Part shown: positions 26,379 through 35,686 of the stretch, one piece after another
Layout: each line of letters begins with the position of its first letter
Position numbering within the stretch: position 1 is the first letter of the stretch
From: Poriferisodalis sp965221195
GTDB taxonomy: Bacteria; Actinomycetota; Acidimicrobiia; Acidimicrobiales; Poriferisodalaceae
Assembly: GCA_965221195.1 (NCBI GenBank)
Contig: OZ244864.1
Coordinates: forward strand, 2,480,001-2,544,000
DNA: 64,000 bases
Direction of reading: 5' to 3'
Notes under the pieces: model-generated
The model's database searches: none
Seen by the model: only the letters and a program-made list of their open reading frames with translations
What the model was told of the DNA's origin: nothing
Translations under genes and position numbers: made by a program

Positions 26379-27245
26379 ATGGATTCAGTTGGCCAATATC
26401 TGAACGAGATCGGTGCCGTCGCACTGCTGACCGCCGAGGACGAGCGCATGCTGTCCCAGCAGATTGAGGCCGGTCGTGACGCACGCGTTCGCCTCGACAG
26501 CGACGAGGAACTGTCTGTGGCAGAGCGGCGCGGGCTGCGCAAAGCAGTCCAGACTGCCGCAGCAGCACGCGACCGCTTCATCCGAGCAAACCTCCGCTTG
26601 GTGGTGTCGATCGCCCGCCGCTACCCACTTCCCCCCACACTGGAACTGCTGGACCTGATCCAAGAGGGCAACCTAGGCCTAGAGCACGCAGTCGAAAAAT
26701 TCGACTGGCGACGTGGCTTCAAGTTCTCAACCTACGCAACGTTCTGGATCCGCCAGTCCATCGGGCGGGCACTCGACCAAAAAGGCAGCCTCATTCGGCT
26801 GCCGTCGGACCGCTCGGCCACGCTGCGCGCAGCGCTTCGCCACAACGGTGGTGACAGCGACTCTCTCGACGATGAGAATGCTTGGCTGCAGCGGATCAGC
26901 ACACCGACCTCACTAGACAAGACAGTCGGCGACGAAGGCGACAGCGCTCTCATTGACCTCATCGGTGATGACGCGCCGGGGCCAGAGCACTTCGCCATCG
27001 AATCGGACCGCCGCGGCATGGTGATGTCAATGTTGGGCCACTTGGATAATCGTGCCCGCTACGCAGTGGCCCGACGGAACGGCATCATCGACGGCGAGCA
27101 GCGCAGCTACCGCGAAATCGGTGAGGAACTCGGTGTGACTGCCGAAGCGGCGCGCCGCTTGGTCAAGCGCGCTGTCGATGAGCTGCAAAGTCTCGCCGCC
27201 GATGGCGAGTTCGTAGACATTGATGCCGACGCCGACGCGGTCTGA
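26379..27245 (+). CDS. Sigma-70 family RNA polymerase sigma factor with shortened region 3
   Basis: A 288-residue group 2/3 sigma factor. Region 1.2 begins MDSVGQYLNEIG; region 2 is well kept (FIRANLRLVVSIARRY, LIQEGNLGLEHAVEKFDWRRGFKFSTYATFWIRQSI quoted by its blocks DLIQEGNLGL and FKFSTYATFWIRQSI). After SLIRLP only about 30 residues precede the region 3.2 remnant STPTSLDKTVGDEGDSALIDLI, so most of the sigma-3 domain is missing. Region 4 has SYREIGEELGVTAEAARRLVKRAVDEL, lacking the usual RQIE. The start is ATG 26379 with GGAG at 26367. It overlaps the DAHP synthase gene by 26 bp. Confidence 0.85.
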   Translation: MDSVGQYLNEIGAVALLTAEDERMLSQQIEAGRDARVRLDSDEELSVAERRGLRKAVQTAAAARDRFIRANLRLVVSIARRYPLPPTLELLDLIQEGNLGLEHAVEKFDWRRGFKFSTYATFWIRQSIGRALDQKGSLIRLPSDRSATLRAALRHNGGDSDSLDDENAWLQRISTPTSLDKTVGDEGDSALIDLIGDDAPGPEHFAIESDRRGMVMSMLGHLDNRARYAVARRNGIIDGEQRSYREIGEELGVTAEAARRLVKRAVDELQSLAADGEFVDIDADADAV

Positions 27246-28641
27246 GTCGGCCACGACACCTCAGGCCAACACCGGCCTCGCTGCGGAACCCCAGCACGAA
27301 CCGAGCTGGCATCCCCGTTCGTGGGCCGATAAGCCCGCAGACCAGCAGCCGCAATGGCCTGATGCTGCCGCTGTGTCAGCGTCGCTGAGCGAGCTGAAGC
27401 ACAAACCCCCGCTGGTGTTTGCAGGCGAGGCGAGGCGGCTGACCGAACTCTTGGCAACCGTCTGCGCCGGCAAAGCATTCGTACTGCAAGTCGGCGACTG
27501 TGCTGAGTCGTTTGAGCTGTCAACAGCGGATGAGATCCGCGATCGACTCAAGGTCATCTTGCAGATGGCTGTGGTGCTTCAGTACTCGGCTGGTCTGCCC
27601 ATCGTGAAGGTGGGAAGAATCGCCGGTCAATTCGCCAAACCGCGCAGCCAGTCAACAGAAACGCGCAACGGTGTGACCTTGCCGAGCTTCCGTGGTCACA
27701 TCGTCAATGACATTGCATTCGATGCGGCGGCTCGCACACCAGATCCGTCCCGTCTGCTGCGGGCGTACAACACCTCAGCGGCAACTCTTAACCTCCTGCG
27801 AGCACTCACCCGCGGTGGCTACGCAGATCTGCGCCAAGTACACACCTGGAATCAGGAGTTCGTCGCATCAAGTCCGGCGGGACGACGCTATGAGGCACTG
27901 GCCAGCGGCATCAACTCTGCACTGCGGTTCATGAATGCGTGCGGTTTAGATACCGACGACAACGCCATGCGACAAGTTGAGCTGTACACCAGTCACGAGG
28001 CGCTGCTGTTGGGGTACGAAGAGGCGCTGACACGCACCGACAGCATCACAGGCGACTGGTACGACTGCTCTGCACACATGCTGTGGATCGGTGAGCGCAC
28101 CAGAGCACTCAACGGGGCGCATGTGGAGTTTCTGCGAGGTGTACACAACCCGATCGGGGCGAAGCTCGGACCAACCGCTACGCCTGAAGAAGCCTTGGCA
28201 CTGTGCGAAGTATTGAACCCGAATCGGACTCCCGGCCGACTGACTTTGATCAGCCGCATGGGAGCCAACAACGTGGCAGATGCCTTCGGACCCATCCTGC
28301 GTGCTGTCACCGAGGCCGGTCATCCAGTGGTGTGGCAGTGCGACCCTATGCACGGCAATACTTTCACCACCGATCAAGGAATCAAGACGCGCCACTTCGA
28401 TGTCATCTTGAGCGAGATCCGCCACTACTTCGCCGAACACGCGAAAGCTGGCACATGGCCCGGTGGAATTCACCTTGAGATCACCGGCGATGCCGTCACC
28501 GAATGCGTCGGCGGGGGTGATGAGCTGGCCCAGCACCAACTCGGGGATCGCTATGAGACCATGTGCGACCCGCGTCTAAATGGCCGCCAATCGCTGGACT
28601 TAGCATTCTTGGCAGCGGAGCTGCTCGCCGCCGCCAAGTAA
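27220..28641 (+). CDS. Class II 3-deoxy-7-phosphoheptulonate (DAHP) synthase
   Basis: First enzyme of the shikimate pathway, joining phosphoenolpyruvate and erythrose 4-phosphate. 473 residues of the plant-like type II class: SWHPRSWADKPADQQPQWPD at the N-terminus, FVLQVGDCAESF with the metal-binding Cys, KVGRIAGQFAKPRS for PEP binding, VWQCDPMHGNTF and HLEITGDAVTECVGG. Length is typical for actinobacterial AroG. It begins within the last codons of the sigma factor gene, an unusual pairing. Confidence 0.93.
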   Translation: MMPTPTRSESATTPQANTGLAAEPQHEPSWHPRSWADKPADQQPQWPDAAAVSASLSELKHKPPLVFAGEARRLTELLATVCAGKAFVLQVGDCAESFELSTADEIRDRLKVILQMAVVLQYSAGLPIVKVGRIAGQFAKPRSQSTETRNGVTLPSFRGHIVNDIAFDAAARTPDPSRLLRAYNTSAATLNLLRALTRGGYADLRQVHTWNQEFVASSPAGRRYEALASGINSALRFMNACGLDTDDNAMRQVELYTSHEALLLGYEEALTRTDSITGDWYDCSAHMLWIGERTRALNGAHVEFLRGVHNPIGAKLGPTATPEEALALCEVLNPNRTPGRLTLISRMGANNVADAFGPILRAVTEAGHPVVWQCDPMHGNTFTTDQGIKTRHFDVILSEIRHYFAEHAKAGTWPGGIHLEITGDAVTECVGGGDELAQHQLGDRYETMCDPRLNGRQSLDLAFLAAELLAAAK

Positions 28642-28671
28642 CGCTGTCGCAGGCTCTCTTTGAGGACAGCG
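28642..28671. terminator. Candidate bidirectional terminator between convergent genes
   Basis: CGCTGTC (28642-28648) and GACAGCG (28665-28671) form a 7-bp stem with a 16-base loop exactly filling the space between the stop of the DAHP synthase gene and the stop of the VWA gene. There is no U-tract, so the call rests on position and symmetry. Confidence 0.45.
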
Positions 28672-30108
28672 CTAGACGAGGTTGTCTACGAAGCCTTCAA
28701 GTTGGCGCAGATTGCGACACTCAAACACGCCGTCGGTGTACGTCGAGTACTCGGTGATCACCGAGTCGCCGGTGTCCCAATACGAACGTGGTTCAGGATT
28801 CAGCCAGAACACAGAACGCGCGCGCTTCTGGCACTCCTTGAGCACCCAAGCATTCGTTGAGTGATAGTTGTTGCGGGCATCCCCAAGGAACATCATCGTT
28901 GACTTGGCATTAATGTCTTTGCCGAAGTTCTCCCAGAAGACACCGAAAGCGTGGCCATAATCGGAGTGTCCATCAACCCAGACGACATCTGCCTCGGTGT
29001 TCACTCGATGAACAGCGCTGGTGATGTCCTCTTCGTTCTGAAACATATGGGTGACTTCGTCGATGCCGTCAATGAAGACGAACGAACGTACTTTAGAGAA
29101 CTGATTTTGCAGGGCGTACACAAGGTGCAAGGTGAAACGGGCAAATGCGGCGACTGATCCGGATATATCCGCCACCACCATTAGTTCGGGCTTGTTCGGG
29201 CGTGGATGGCGGAAACGTGGTTCAACGGGAACGCCCCCATAGGAAAGCGAACGGCGCACAGTAGCCCGGAAATCCAGCGGGCCGCGGCGCTGATGTTTGC
29301 GTTTGCGAGCCAGACGGGCCGCCAGTTTGCGCGTGAGCGGCTGAATGGCCTTGCGAATATTCGCCATCTCTTCTCGGCTGGCATGCATGAAATCGACATC
29401 TTCGGGCAGCGGTTTGCGCAGGGTCTTGGCCATAGCCTCAACGCCGCGGTCTGCTACTAGACGGCGTCGGATCTCCGATTCGATCTCTCGCTTGAGTTGC
29501 TCGATGCGGCTGTCGAATTCTTCGCGTTCGAGCCGCTCAGCCAGCGGTGTCAACTCGCCTTCGTAACGCTGAGCGGATTCTTCGACGAGACGTTCGAGCA
29601 TGCCGTCGAGGTCGAGGTTGCGCAAAGTCCGGTACAGGTAGTAGGTGCCGCCCACAGGCCGACCCGGCTCCATGCCGGCGAACTGGGTCACGGCGGCCCG
29701 TGCCATTGCCGCCATCATGGCCTCGTCGGCGTGGAGCAGCGCACGGAAGAGCATCTCAGCAATTTCTTCAGCAGACATGTCCTGTCCGCCCCCGCGGCCG
29801 CCCATGCCTTGCATCTGCTGAGACATCCACTCTTGGAGGTTCTCAGGATCGAACTCGCCGTCGCCGTGTTGATCGCCGACGTTGTATTCGGGCCCGCGAA
29901 GGGAGAAATAGACCTCAAAGACTGTCTCGAAGGCTCGCCAGTGCTGCTCGTTCTTCACCAAAGTCGCTGCAAGGGCGTATTTGAATGCGTCACGGTCTTC
30001 GATGGGGATGTGTTTGACCGCCTCCATGGCGTCAAGGTTTTCTGTCAAAGAGACCGGCAACCCGGCGTTGCGCAGCTCGCTCACGAAACCGCTGAGCAAA
30101 TCCAGCAT
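28672..30108 (-). CDS. VWA-domain protein (CoxE-like)
   Basis: A 478-residue cytoplasmic protein. The C-terminal half is a von Willebrand A domain whose MIDAS motif is LMVVADISGSVAAF (DxSxS). The N-terminal half is helical and charged, with a glycine-rich spot (GMGGRGGGQDMS) near residue 100. It follows a MoxR ATPase gene; such pairs act as chaperone systems that assemble or activate metalloenzymes or other complexes. No client enzyme is encoded next to it. Confidence 0.85.
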   Translation of the reverse strand: MLDLLSGFVSELRNAGLPVSLTENLDAMEAVKHIPIEDRDAFKYALAATLVKNEQHWRAFETVFEVYFSLRGPEYNVGDQHGDGEFDPENLQEWMSQQMQGMGGRGGGQDMSAEEIAEMLFRALLHADEAMMAAMARAAVTQFAGMEPGRPVGGTYYLYRTLRNLDLDGMLERLVEESAQRYEGELTPLAERLEREEFDSRIEQLKREIESEIRRRLVADRGVEAMAKTLRKPLPEDVDFMHASREEMANIRKAIQPLTRKLAARLARKRKHQRRGPLDFRATVRRSLSYGGVPVEPRFRHPRPNKPELMVVADISGSVAAFARFTLHLVYALQNQFSKVRSFVFIDGIDEVTHMFQNEEDITSAVHRVNTEADVVWVDGHSDYGHAFGVFWENFGKDINAKSTMMFLGDARNNYHSTNAWVLKECQKRARSVFWLNPEPRSYWDTGDSVITEYSTYTDGVFECRNLRQLEGFVDNLV

Positions 30109-30129
30109 GGTCTGTTTCCTAGTGGTGTA

Positions 30130-31041
30130 TTAGCTAGGAACCGAAGAGGTCTCGACCGTCAATTCCTTGGCGGCCTTCTCAATGTCGGATTGGTATTTGA
30201 GCAGTATGTGCAGCGTCTGCTTGGCTTGGTCCACATCAATGCTCTCAATGCCGAGCAACACCAGTGTTCTGGCCCAGTCCAGCGTCTCAGAGACCGATGG
30301 TGCTTTCTTTAGTTCCAGCTGACGAACGGAGCGCACGACCCGCGCGATTTGCTCTGCGAGGTTCTCGCTGATTGCGGGAACTTTCGTGAGCACGATCTGC
30401 TTCTCACGTTCAAGGTCGGGGTAGTCGATGTGCAAAAACAAGCAACGACGCTTGAGCGCCTCAGACAATTCACGAGTGTTGTTGGAAGTCAAGAACACCA
30501 GCGGGATCTGACTGGCGGTGATGGTACCGAGTTCAGGAATCGAGACTTGGTAGTCGGACAGGATTTCGAGCAGCAGCGCCTCGGTCTCGATCTCAACTCG
30601 GTCCACCTCATCGATCAGCAACACCACCTTGTCCTCAGCGCTGATTGCTTCAAGCAATGGTCGGGTGAGCAGGAACTCGTCTTGGAAGATGTCGTCTTGC
30701 AGCTCCGCCCAGTCTTCATGTTCGGCATCGACGCTGCGGTCGGCTTGGATGCGTAGGAGCTGCTTTTTGTAGTTCCATTCGTATAGAGCTTTGGCCTCAT
30801 CGAGTCCTTCGTAACACTGCAGCCGAATGAGACGCGCGCCGCTCATCGCTGCGACCGACTTGGCCAGCTCGGTCTTGCCGGTGCCAGCCGGCCCTTCGAT
30901 GAGTACCGGCTTGCCGAGGCGCTCGGCCAAGTAGACCACGCTGGCTATGCCGTCGTCGGCGAGGTACTCGACCTTTGCCAAGCTTTCGCGGACACCTGAG
31001 AGGTCTCCAAACATTGTTTCGTTCAACATTGTTTCGTTCAT
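30130..31041 (-). CDS. MoxR-family AAA+ ATPase
   Basis: A 303-residue AAA+ ATPase from ATG 31041. Walker A is GPAGTGKTELAKS, Walker B VVLLIDEVDRVE, sensor 1 VFLTSNNTRELSEALKRRCLF. The first ten residues MNETMLNETM come from a 15-bp duplication, which also offers a second start. GGAG lies about ten bases before ATG 31041. It is 21 bp upstream of the VWA gene and works with it. Confidence 0.87.
   Translation of the reverse strand: MNETMLNETMFGDLSGVRESLAKVEYLADDGIASVVYLAERLGKPVLIEGPAGTGKTELAKSVAAMSGARLIRLQCYEGLDEAKALYEWNYKKQLLRIQADRSVDAEHEDWAELQDDIFQDEFLLTRPLLEAISAEDKVVLLIDEVDRVEIETEALLLEILSDYQVSIPELGTITASQIPLVFLTSNNTRELSEALKRRCLFLHIDYPDLEREKQIVLTKVPAISENLAEQIARVVRSVRQLELKKAPSVSETLDWARTLVLLGIESIDVDQAKQTLHILLKYQSDIEKAAKELTVETSSVPS
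31011..31040. repeat. 15-bp tandem repeat, two identical units
   Basis: acattgtttcgttca twice, at the start codon region of the MoxR gene, so the duplication doubles the initiation codon (MNETM LNETM). Confidence 0.92.
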
Positions 31042-31117
31042 ATTGGGTGTCTCCGGGGGAAACTGGTCGGATGGCGCTGTCGGCAAGTGTGGCAACAGCG
31101 AGGGTGACTTGGCACAG

Positions 31118-32410
31118 TCAGTGACGCGTCTGACCGCTGCCGGTCACCACAAATTTCGTCGTGGTGAGCTGAGCAAGGCCCATCGGGCCACGGGCGTGAA
31201 GCTTTTGAGTGCTGATGCCGATCTCTGCCCCGAAACCGAACTCCTCGCCGTCAACGAAGCGGGTCGAGGCATTCACTAGCACAGCGGCCGCATCGACGCG
31301 GTGAGTGAACTCCTGCGCGGCAGCGAGATCGCCCGTGACAATGGCTTCACTGTGTCCGGTGCCGTGTCGGCTGATGTGAGCGATCGCTGCTTCGAGATCG
31401 TCCACGATGGCCACGCTCATCTTCAGCGAAAGGAACTCCGCCGAGAAATCTTCATCACTGGCGTGCCCGATTTGAGGCGAGATGGCTCGGGACGCCGCAT
31501 CACCGACCAGTTCCACATCGCACAGATCCTCAACGATGCGGGGCAAGAAGGTCTCAGCCACTGCACGGTGAACCAAAAGAGACTCTGCTGCGTTGCATAC
31601 CGATGGTCGGCTCAGTTTGGCGTTAGCGACGATGTCAGCAGCCATGTCGAGATCTGCCGCTGCATCGACATACACATGGCAGTTGCCGTCGCCGTCGATG
31701 ACGTAGGGCACCGTGGCATTGGCGAGCACCGACGAGATGAGAGCAGGGCCTCCTCGGGGGATCAGGCAGTCGATGCAGGAGCGGAGGCGCATGAACTCCT
31801 TGGCGGCGCTGTAGCTGGTGTCGGTCACCAACAGCAGCGCATCGGCTGGCAGCCCCGCGGCGACCACGCCGGAGCGCAGCGCATCGGCAATCGCAATGTT
31901 GGACTGCAGAGCCGCTGATGAGCCGCGCAGGAATGCTGCATTGGCCGACTTGAGGCACAAACCGAACGCATCGGAAGTGACGTTGGGGCGACTCTCATAG
32001 ATGATGGCGACAACACCGAGCGGCACTCGGACCTGTTCGACTATGAGTCCGTTGGGCCGTACCCATCCGCCGACTCGCTGACCGACCGGGTCGGCGAGCG
32101 CTGCGACATTGCGCAAACCAGCGGCCATGGCGTCAACGCGGTCGCTATCGAGCCGCAGCCGGTCAACGAGGGTGGGAGACGTTCCTGCCGCTTCGGCATT
32201 GGCGACATCGTTGTGGTTGGCGGCTAAGACGCGCTCGGTGGCTGCTTCCAGCAAATCCGCTGCCGACCGCAGAGCTTCGTCTCGCACGGAACTAGGTGCT
32301 TGCGCCAGAACTGCCGCTGCGGCCTTGGCTCGCTGGCCAAGAGCCAGCATGGGCGCAGAGACACCACAGCCGGTCAACCCCGGTACAGACTCGCCACCCG
32401 CATCAGGCAT
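31118..32410 (-). CDS. proA: Glutamate-5-semialdehyde dehydrogenase
   Basis: Reduces glutamyl-5-phosphate with NADPH in proline synthesis. 430 residues. The catalytic cysteine is in RPSVCNAAESLLVHR; PLGVVAIIYESRPNVTSDAFGLCLKSANAAFLRG (given by PLGVVAIIYESRPNVT) is the family hallmark, and LIPRGGPALI is conserved. The C-terminal FGAEIGISTQKLHARGPMGL is typical. It follows proB by 28 bp. Confidence 0.94.
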   Translation of the reverse strand: MPDAGGESVPGLTGCGVSAPMLALGQRAKAAAAVLAQAPSSVRDEALRSAADLLEAATERVLAANHNDVANAEAAGTSPTLVDRLRLDSDRVDAMAAGLRNVAALADPVGQRVGGWVRPNGLIVEQVRVPLGVVAIIYESRPNVTSDAFGLCLKSANAAFLRGSSAALQSNIAIADALRSGVVAAGLPADALLLVTDTSYSAAKEFMRLRSCIDCLIPRGGPALISSVLANATVPYVIDGDGNCHVYVDAAADLDMAADIVANAKLSRPSVCNAAESLLVHRAVAETFLPRIVEDLCDVELVGDAASRAISPQIGHASDEDFSAEFLSLKMSVAIVDDLEAAIAHISRHGTGHSEAIVTGDLAAAQEFTHRVDAAAVLVNASTRFVDGEEFGFGAEIGISTQKLHARGPMGLAQLTTTKFVVTGSGQTRH

Positions 32411-32438
32411 CCGCGCAGGCTAGTTGTTTCGCCCCGCA

Positions 32439-33533
32439 TCACCCCAGAACGATGAGATCATCGCGATGCACCACCAAAGAATTCATGCCCTCAGACAGCT
32501 GGTCGCTGCGCAAACCCGCGGTGACAGACAGTGTTTCGGCATCGATAGCTGCGAGTCCCTTGGCAAAAGCCTCGCCTTTGGAATCTACGATGTCAACAGC
32601 CTCACCCACCCCGAATGACCCTTCAGAGCCGATAACGCCGGCCGCGAGTAACGATCTCCCGCCTTGGGCTACGGCTCGGCGGGCGCCGTCATCGACAGTT
32701 ACCGATCCTCGGACAGCCACAGCAAATCCGATCCAGAGCTTGCGAGCGGAGACTCTGGCGTTGCGTGCGGGCAAAGTGGTGCCGACTCCGTGGCGGCCCG
32801 CGGCAGCATCAGCTACCACATTGATGCGACGAGCCGAAGCAATCACCGTGCGTACACCGCTCCACGATGCCATCTGAGCCGCTGCCAGCTTCGATGCCAT
32901 GCCACCGCTGCCGACAGCGCTCGCCGAGCCCGCAGCGGCTTGCAGCGACGGACTTACCTCAAGAATCTCTGAAATGAGCGAGGCTTCAGGATCGATATTG
33001 GGATCGGCTGTGTGTACTCCTGCGGTGTCGGTCAGCAAGATCAGCACATCAGCACGCACCAAGTTCGCTACCAGCGCAGCGATACGGTCGTTGTCGCCGT
33101 AACGGATGGCATCATCTGCGATCGCATCGTTTTCGTTTACTACTGGCACAACTCCGAGGTTGAGCAGATGGCGGAAGGTTGTCTGCGCGTGGAGGTATTG
33201 GCTGCGGTCGCGGAAATCGTGCGGGGCTATCAGAACTTGGCCCACAACCATGCCGTGGTCGGCAAACAGCTGCTGGTACGAAGCCATGAGGTCGATCTGG
33301 CCGACGGCCGATAGCGCTTGGAGACGTTCAGGCTCAGCAGGTCTATCAACGTTCAGTCGCTGCACGCCTGCGGTGATCGCACCGGAGGTAACAACAATCA
33401 CTTCATGGCCGCCAGAACGCACATGCGCTACTTCCGATGCCAGTTTCGCAACAGCAGCAAGGTCGACTCGTCCGTCTCCGGTGGTAATAGACGAGGTGCC
33501 GATCTTGACGACCAGCCGCAGCAAGGCAGGCAT
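32439..33533 (-). CDS. proB: Glutamate 5-kinase
   Basis: Phosphorylates glutamate as the first step of proline synthesis. 364 residues from ATG 33533 (MPALLRLVVKIGTSSIT). The amino-acid kinase domain has VIVVTSGAITAGVQRL, VPVVNENDAI and RYGDNDRIAALVANLV; a C-terminal PUA domain follows (GSVTVDDGARRAVAQGGRSLL). An in-frame start at 33608, overlapping obg, would add 25 residues. Confidence 0.94.
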   Translation of the reverse strand: MPALLRLVVKIGTSSITTGDGRVDLAAVAKLASEVAHVRSGGHEVIVVTSGAITAGVQRLNVDRPAEPERLQALSAVGQIDLMASYQQLFADHGMVVGQVLIAPHDFRDRSQYLHAQTTFRHLLNLGVVPVVNENDAIADDAIRYGDNDRIAALVANLVRADVLILLTDTAGVHTADPNIDPEASLISEILEVSPSLQAAAGSASAVGSGGMASKLAAAQMASWSGVRTVIASARRINVVADAAAGRHGVGTTLPARNARVSARKLWIGFAVAVRGSVTVDDGARRAVAQGGRSLLAAGVIGSEGSFGVGEAVDIVDSKGEAFAKGLAAIDAETLSVTAGLRSDQLSEGMNSLVVHRDDLIVLG

Positions 33534-33579
33534 CGACTTCAATCTTGCCGCTTCGTCGCAGCTCCGGCGCAGACCCACG

Positions 33580-34848
33580 TCATGCGTCGGGCTCATAGGT
33601 GAACTCAAAATCGCCTATGCGGACAAGATCACCCGAACGGGCGCCATGGCGCGCCAAGGCTCGAGAAACACCAAGTTGCTCAAGCCGTCGTTGCGCCCAA
33701 GCCCACGCAGCCGGATCGGATAGGTCCGAGAGCGCCACCGCACGGCGCGCTGGCCGGCCCTCTATCTCGAAGATCCCGTCCCCGAGACGCAGCACCGAAA
33801 CGCCTCCCGGCGGCGGACGATGCACTACGTACTGAGCTGGCGCTTCGTCAGCTTCACGCGCCCCGACGACCAGATCCCGCAAGCACCCCAGCACCGGATT
33901 CACCCCTTCGCCGGTCACTGCGCTGAGGCGCGGCCCGTCCCAGTCGAGGTGTGCCACATCGGACTTGGTGCCGACGATCAACTTGCGCCGGGCCGCGAGC
34001 GCAGGGTTATATCGTTCCAGCTCATTGAGCAGCACCTCCACTTGCTCATCTGGGCTGCGTCCAGAGATCTCAGCTAGATCCGCCATGATGAGCAGCACAC
34101 GGACTCGCTCGACATGGCGGAGGAACTGGTGTCCGAGTCCTTTGCCCTGTGCAGCTCCCTCAATCAGACCTGGCACATCTGCAATCACCATCTCAAAACT
34201 GCCCTCAGCGCTGATCCGGTCACGGCCCGAGCCGTCATCAAGCCGGACGACCCCCAAGCTGGGTGCCAGCGTCGTGAACGGATACGAAGCAACTTTCGGC
34301 CTTGCAGCTGACACCGCTCGTATGAACGTGCTCTTGCCAGCATTGGGAAACCCCACCAACGCCACATCGGCCATCAGCTTCAGCTCCAAGCCAAACCAAT
34401 GCTCCTCGCCGGACTCCGCCTGTTCCGCGAATTGGGGCGCCCGCAGCCGATTCGACGCAAAGCGGACATTGCCCCGACCGCCTCGCCCGCCCCGCGCGGC
34501 CAACCACCGGTCACCTTCGTGTACCAAGTCGGCAATCGCCGTTCCGTTTTGGTCTCGCACGACAGTGCCCTCGGGCACTCTCACGAGTTCATCGTGGCCG
34601 TTGCGTCCGTGTCGTTTGCGGCCTTGGCCGTGGGAGCCGTCAGTGGCCCGTCGGAACGGGAAGTCTCGGAACGCCAGCAGCGATGCCACATTGCGGTCAG
34701 CAACCAGCCACACGTCACCACCGTCACCACCGTCACCACCGTCGGGGCCGCCGCGTGGCACATGCGCCTCACGGCGGAACGACACGCAACCAGCGCCACC
34801 GTTGCCGCCTTTGGCGTGCAACTGGCACTCATCAACAAACTCACTCAT
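33580..34848 (-). CDS. obg: GTPase Obg/CgtA
   Basis: Essential GTPase for 50S assembly and stress response. 422 residues. The glycine-rich Obg fold is at the N-terminus (GGNGGAGCVSFRREAHVPRGG), then the G domain with P-loop GFPNAGKSTFI, DVPGLIEGA and GTKSD, then a C-terminal OCT domain (GVSVLRLGDGIFEIEG...). It follows rplU-rpmA in the classic order. Confidence 0.95.
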   Translation of the reverse strand: MSEFVDECQLHAKGGNGGAGCVSFRREAHVPRGGPDGGDGGDGGDVWLVADRNVASLLAFRDFPFRRATDGSHGQGRKRHGRNGHDELVRVPEGTVVRDQNGTAIADLVHEGDRWLAARGGRGGRGNVRFASNRLRAPQFAEQAESGEEHWFGLELKLMADVALVGFPNAGKSTFIRAVSAARPKVASYPFTTLAPSLGVVRLDDGSGRDRISAEGSFEMVIADVPGLIEGAAQGKGLGHQFLRHVERVRVLLIMADLAEISGRSPDEQVEVLLNELERYNPALAARRKLIVGTKSDVAHLDWDGPRLSAVTGEGVNPVLGCLRDLVVGAREADEAPAQYVVHRPPPGGVSVLRLGDGIFEIEGRPARRAVALSDLSDPAAWAWAQRRLEQLGVSRALARHGARSGDLVRIGDFEFTYEPDA

Positions 34849-34985
34849 AGCTGCTCGCCTGCCGACTCAGCCTCTGACGCTGATCCCAAGCGCTGGCCTC
34901 TGGCGCTGGTCCCTGGCGCTGGTCTCAGAGGCTGGTTTGGACGCCTGCCCCGACGTCACGATGCAAGTGTCTCAGCAGGGAAGGC

Positions 34986-35237
34986 CTAGGAATCGACGAC
35001 GTCAACCAAGCGGCGCCCACGGCGATATCCGAAGCGCACTACCCCCGGCGCCGTGGCAAATAGCGTGTCGTCTTTGCCGCGGCCCACGTTGCGGCCTGGA
35101 TGGAACTTGGTACCCCGTTGGCGCACGATGATGCCGCCGGCATCAATCGTCTGGCCCGAGTACACCTTCACGCCAAGACGCTTCGCTACAGAATCGCGGC
35201 CGTTCCGAGTTGAACCTCCGCCCTTGGTCTTTGACAT
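34986..35237 (-). CDS. rpmA: 50S ribosomal protein L27
   Basis: 83 residues beginning MSKTKGGGSTRNGRDSVAKR, the standard L27 N-terminus without a cleaved extension, with GGIIVRQRGTKFHPG and a C-terminal VVRFGYRRGRR. Start ATG 35237, preceded by aggac. The 137 bp to obg contain imperfect repeats of ctggcgctggtc-like words and no gene. Confidence 0.95.
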   Translation of the reverse strand: MSKTKGGGSTRNGRDSVAKRLGVKVYSGQTIDAGGIIVRQRGTKFHPGRNVGRGKDDTLFATAPGVVRFGYRRGRRLVDVVDS

Positions 35238-35284
35238 GATGCTGTCCTTTGGTCTCCGGTTGAGTCTGCTGCCGGTTGAGTCTG

Positions 35285-35596
35285 CTACGCAGTGGCGATC
35301 TGGGTGATCTCGACCGTGCTGTAGCGCTGCCGGTGGCCCCACCTGCGCCGGTTGTTGGTGGCGTTCTTGTAGGTGAACCCGTCAATCTTGGGACCTTTGG
35401 TCTCGCCTACGACCCGTCCATGCACTGATGCTCCGTCTAGTTCGGAGGGCGTTGCTAGCACCGTGGCTTCATCGACTATCAGGACAGGTGTGAAGGTGAC
35501 CTCCTCGCCGACGGATGCTCCAAGCAGCTCAACCTCAAGCCGTTCACCGGCTTCGACGCGGCGCTGCTTGCCGCCAGTGGAGATGACTGCGTACAC
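35285..35596 (-). CDS. rplU: 50S ribosomal protein L21
   Basis: 103 residues from GTG 35596 (VYAVISTGGKQRRVEAGERLEVE). The C-terminus has the L21 signature KNATNNRRRWGHRQRYSTVEI. It precedes rpmA by 47 bp. Upstream DNA to the ribonuclease gene carries the near-direct repeat cgctctcggccaatc/cgctctcggcgaatc. Confidence 0.95.
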   Translation of the reverse strand: MYAVISTGGKQRRVEAGERLEVELLGASVGEEVTFTPVLIVDEATVLATPSELDGASVHGRVVGETKGPKIDGFTYKNATNNRRRWGHRQRYSTVEITQIATA

Positions 35597-35686
35597 AACG
35601 GGGAATGATACCGATGGCTGTGTCAATCGACGCTCTCGGCCAATCCACGCTCTCGGCGAATCAACGCTCCCGCTTTTCTGCAACGA

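Noticed and set aside
33965..35131. 388-codon + strand frame opposite obg
   Set aside because: Antisense shadow of obg with Ser/Pro/Arg-rich translation and no family match.
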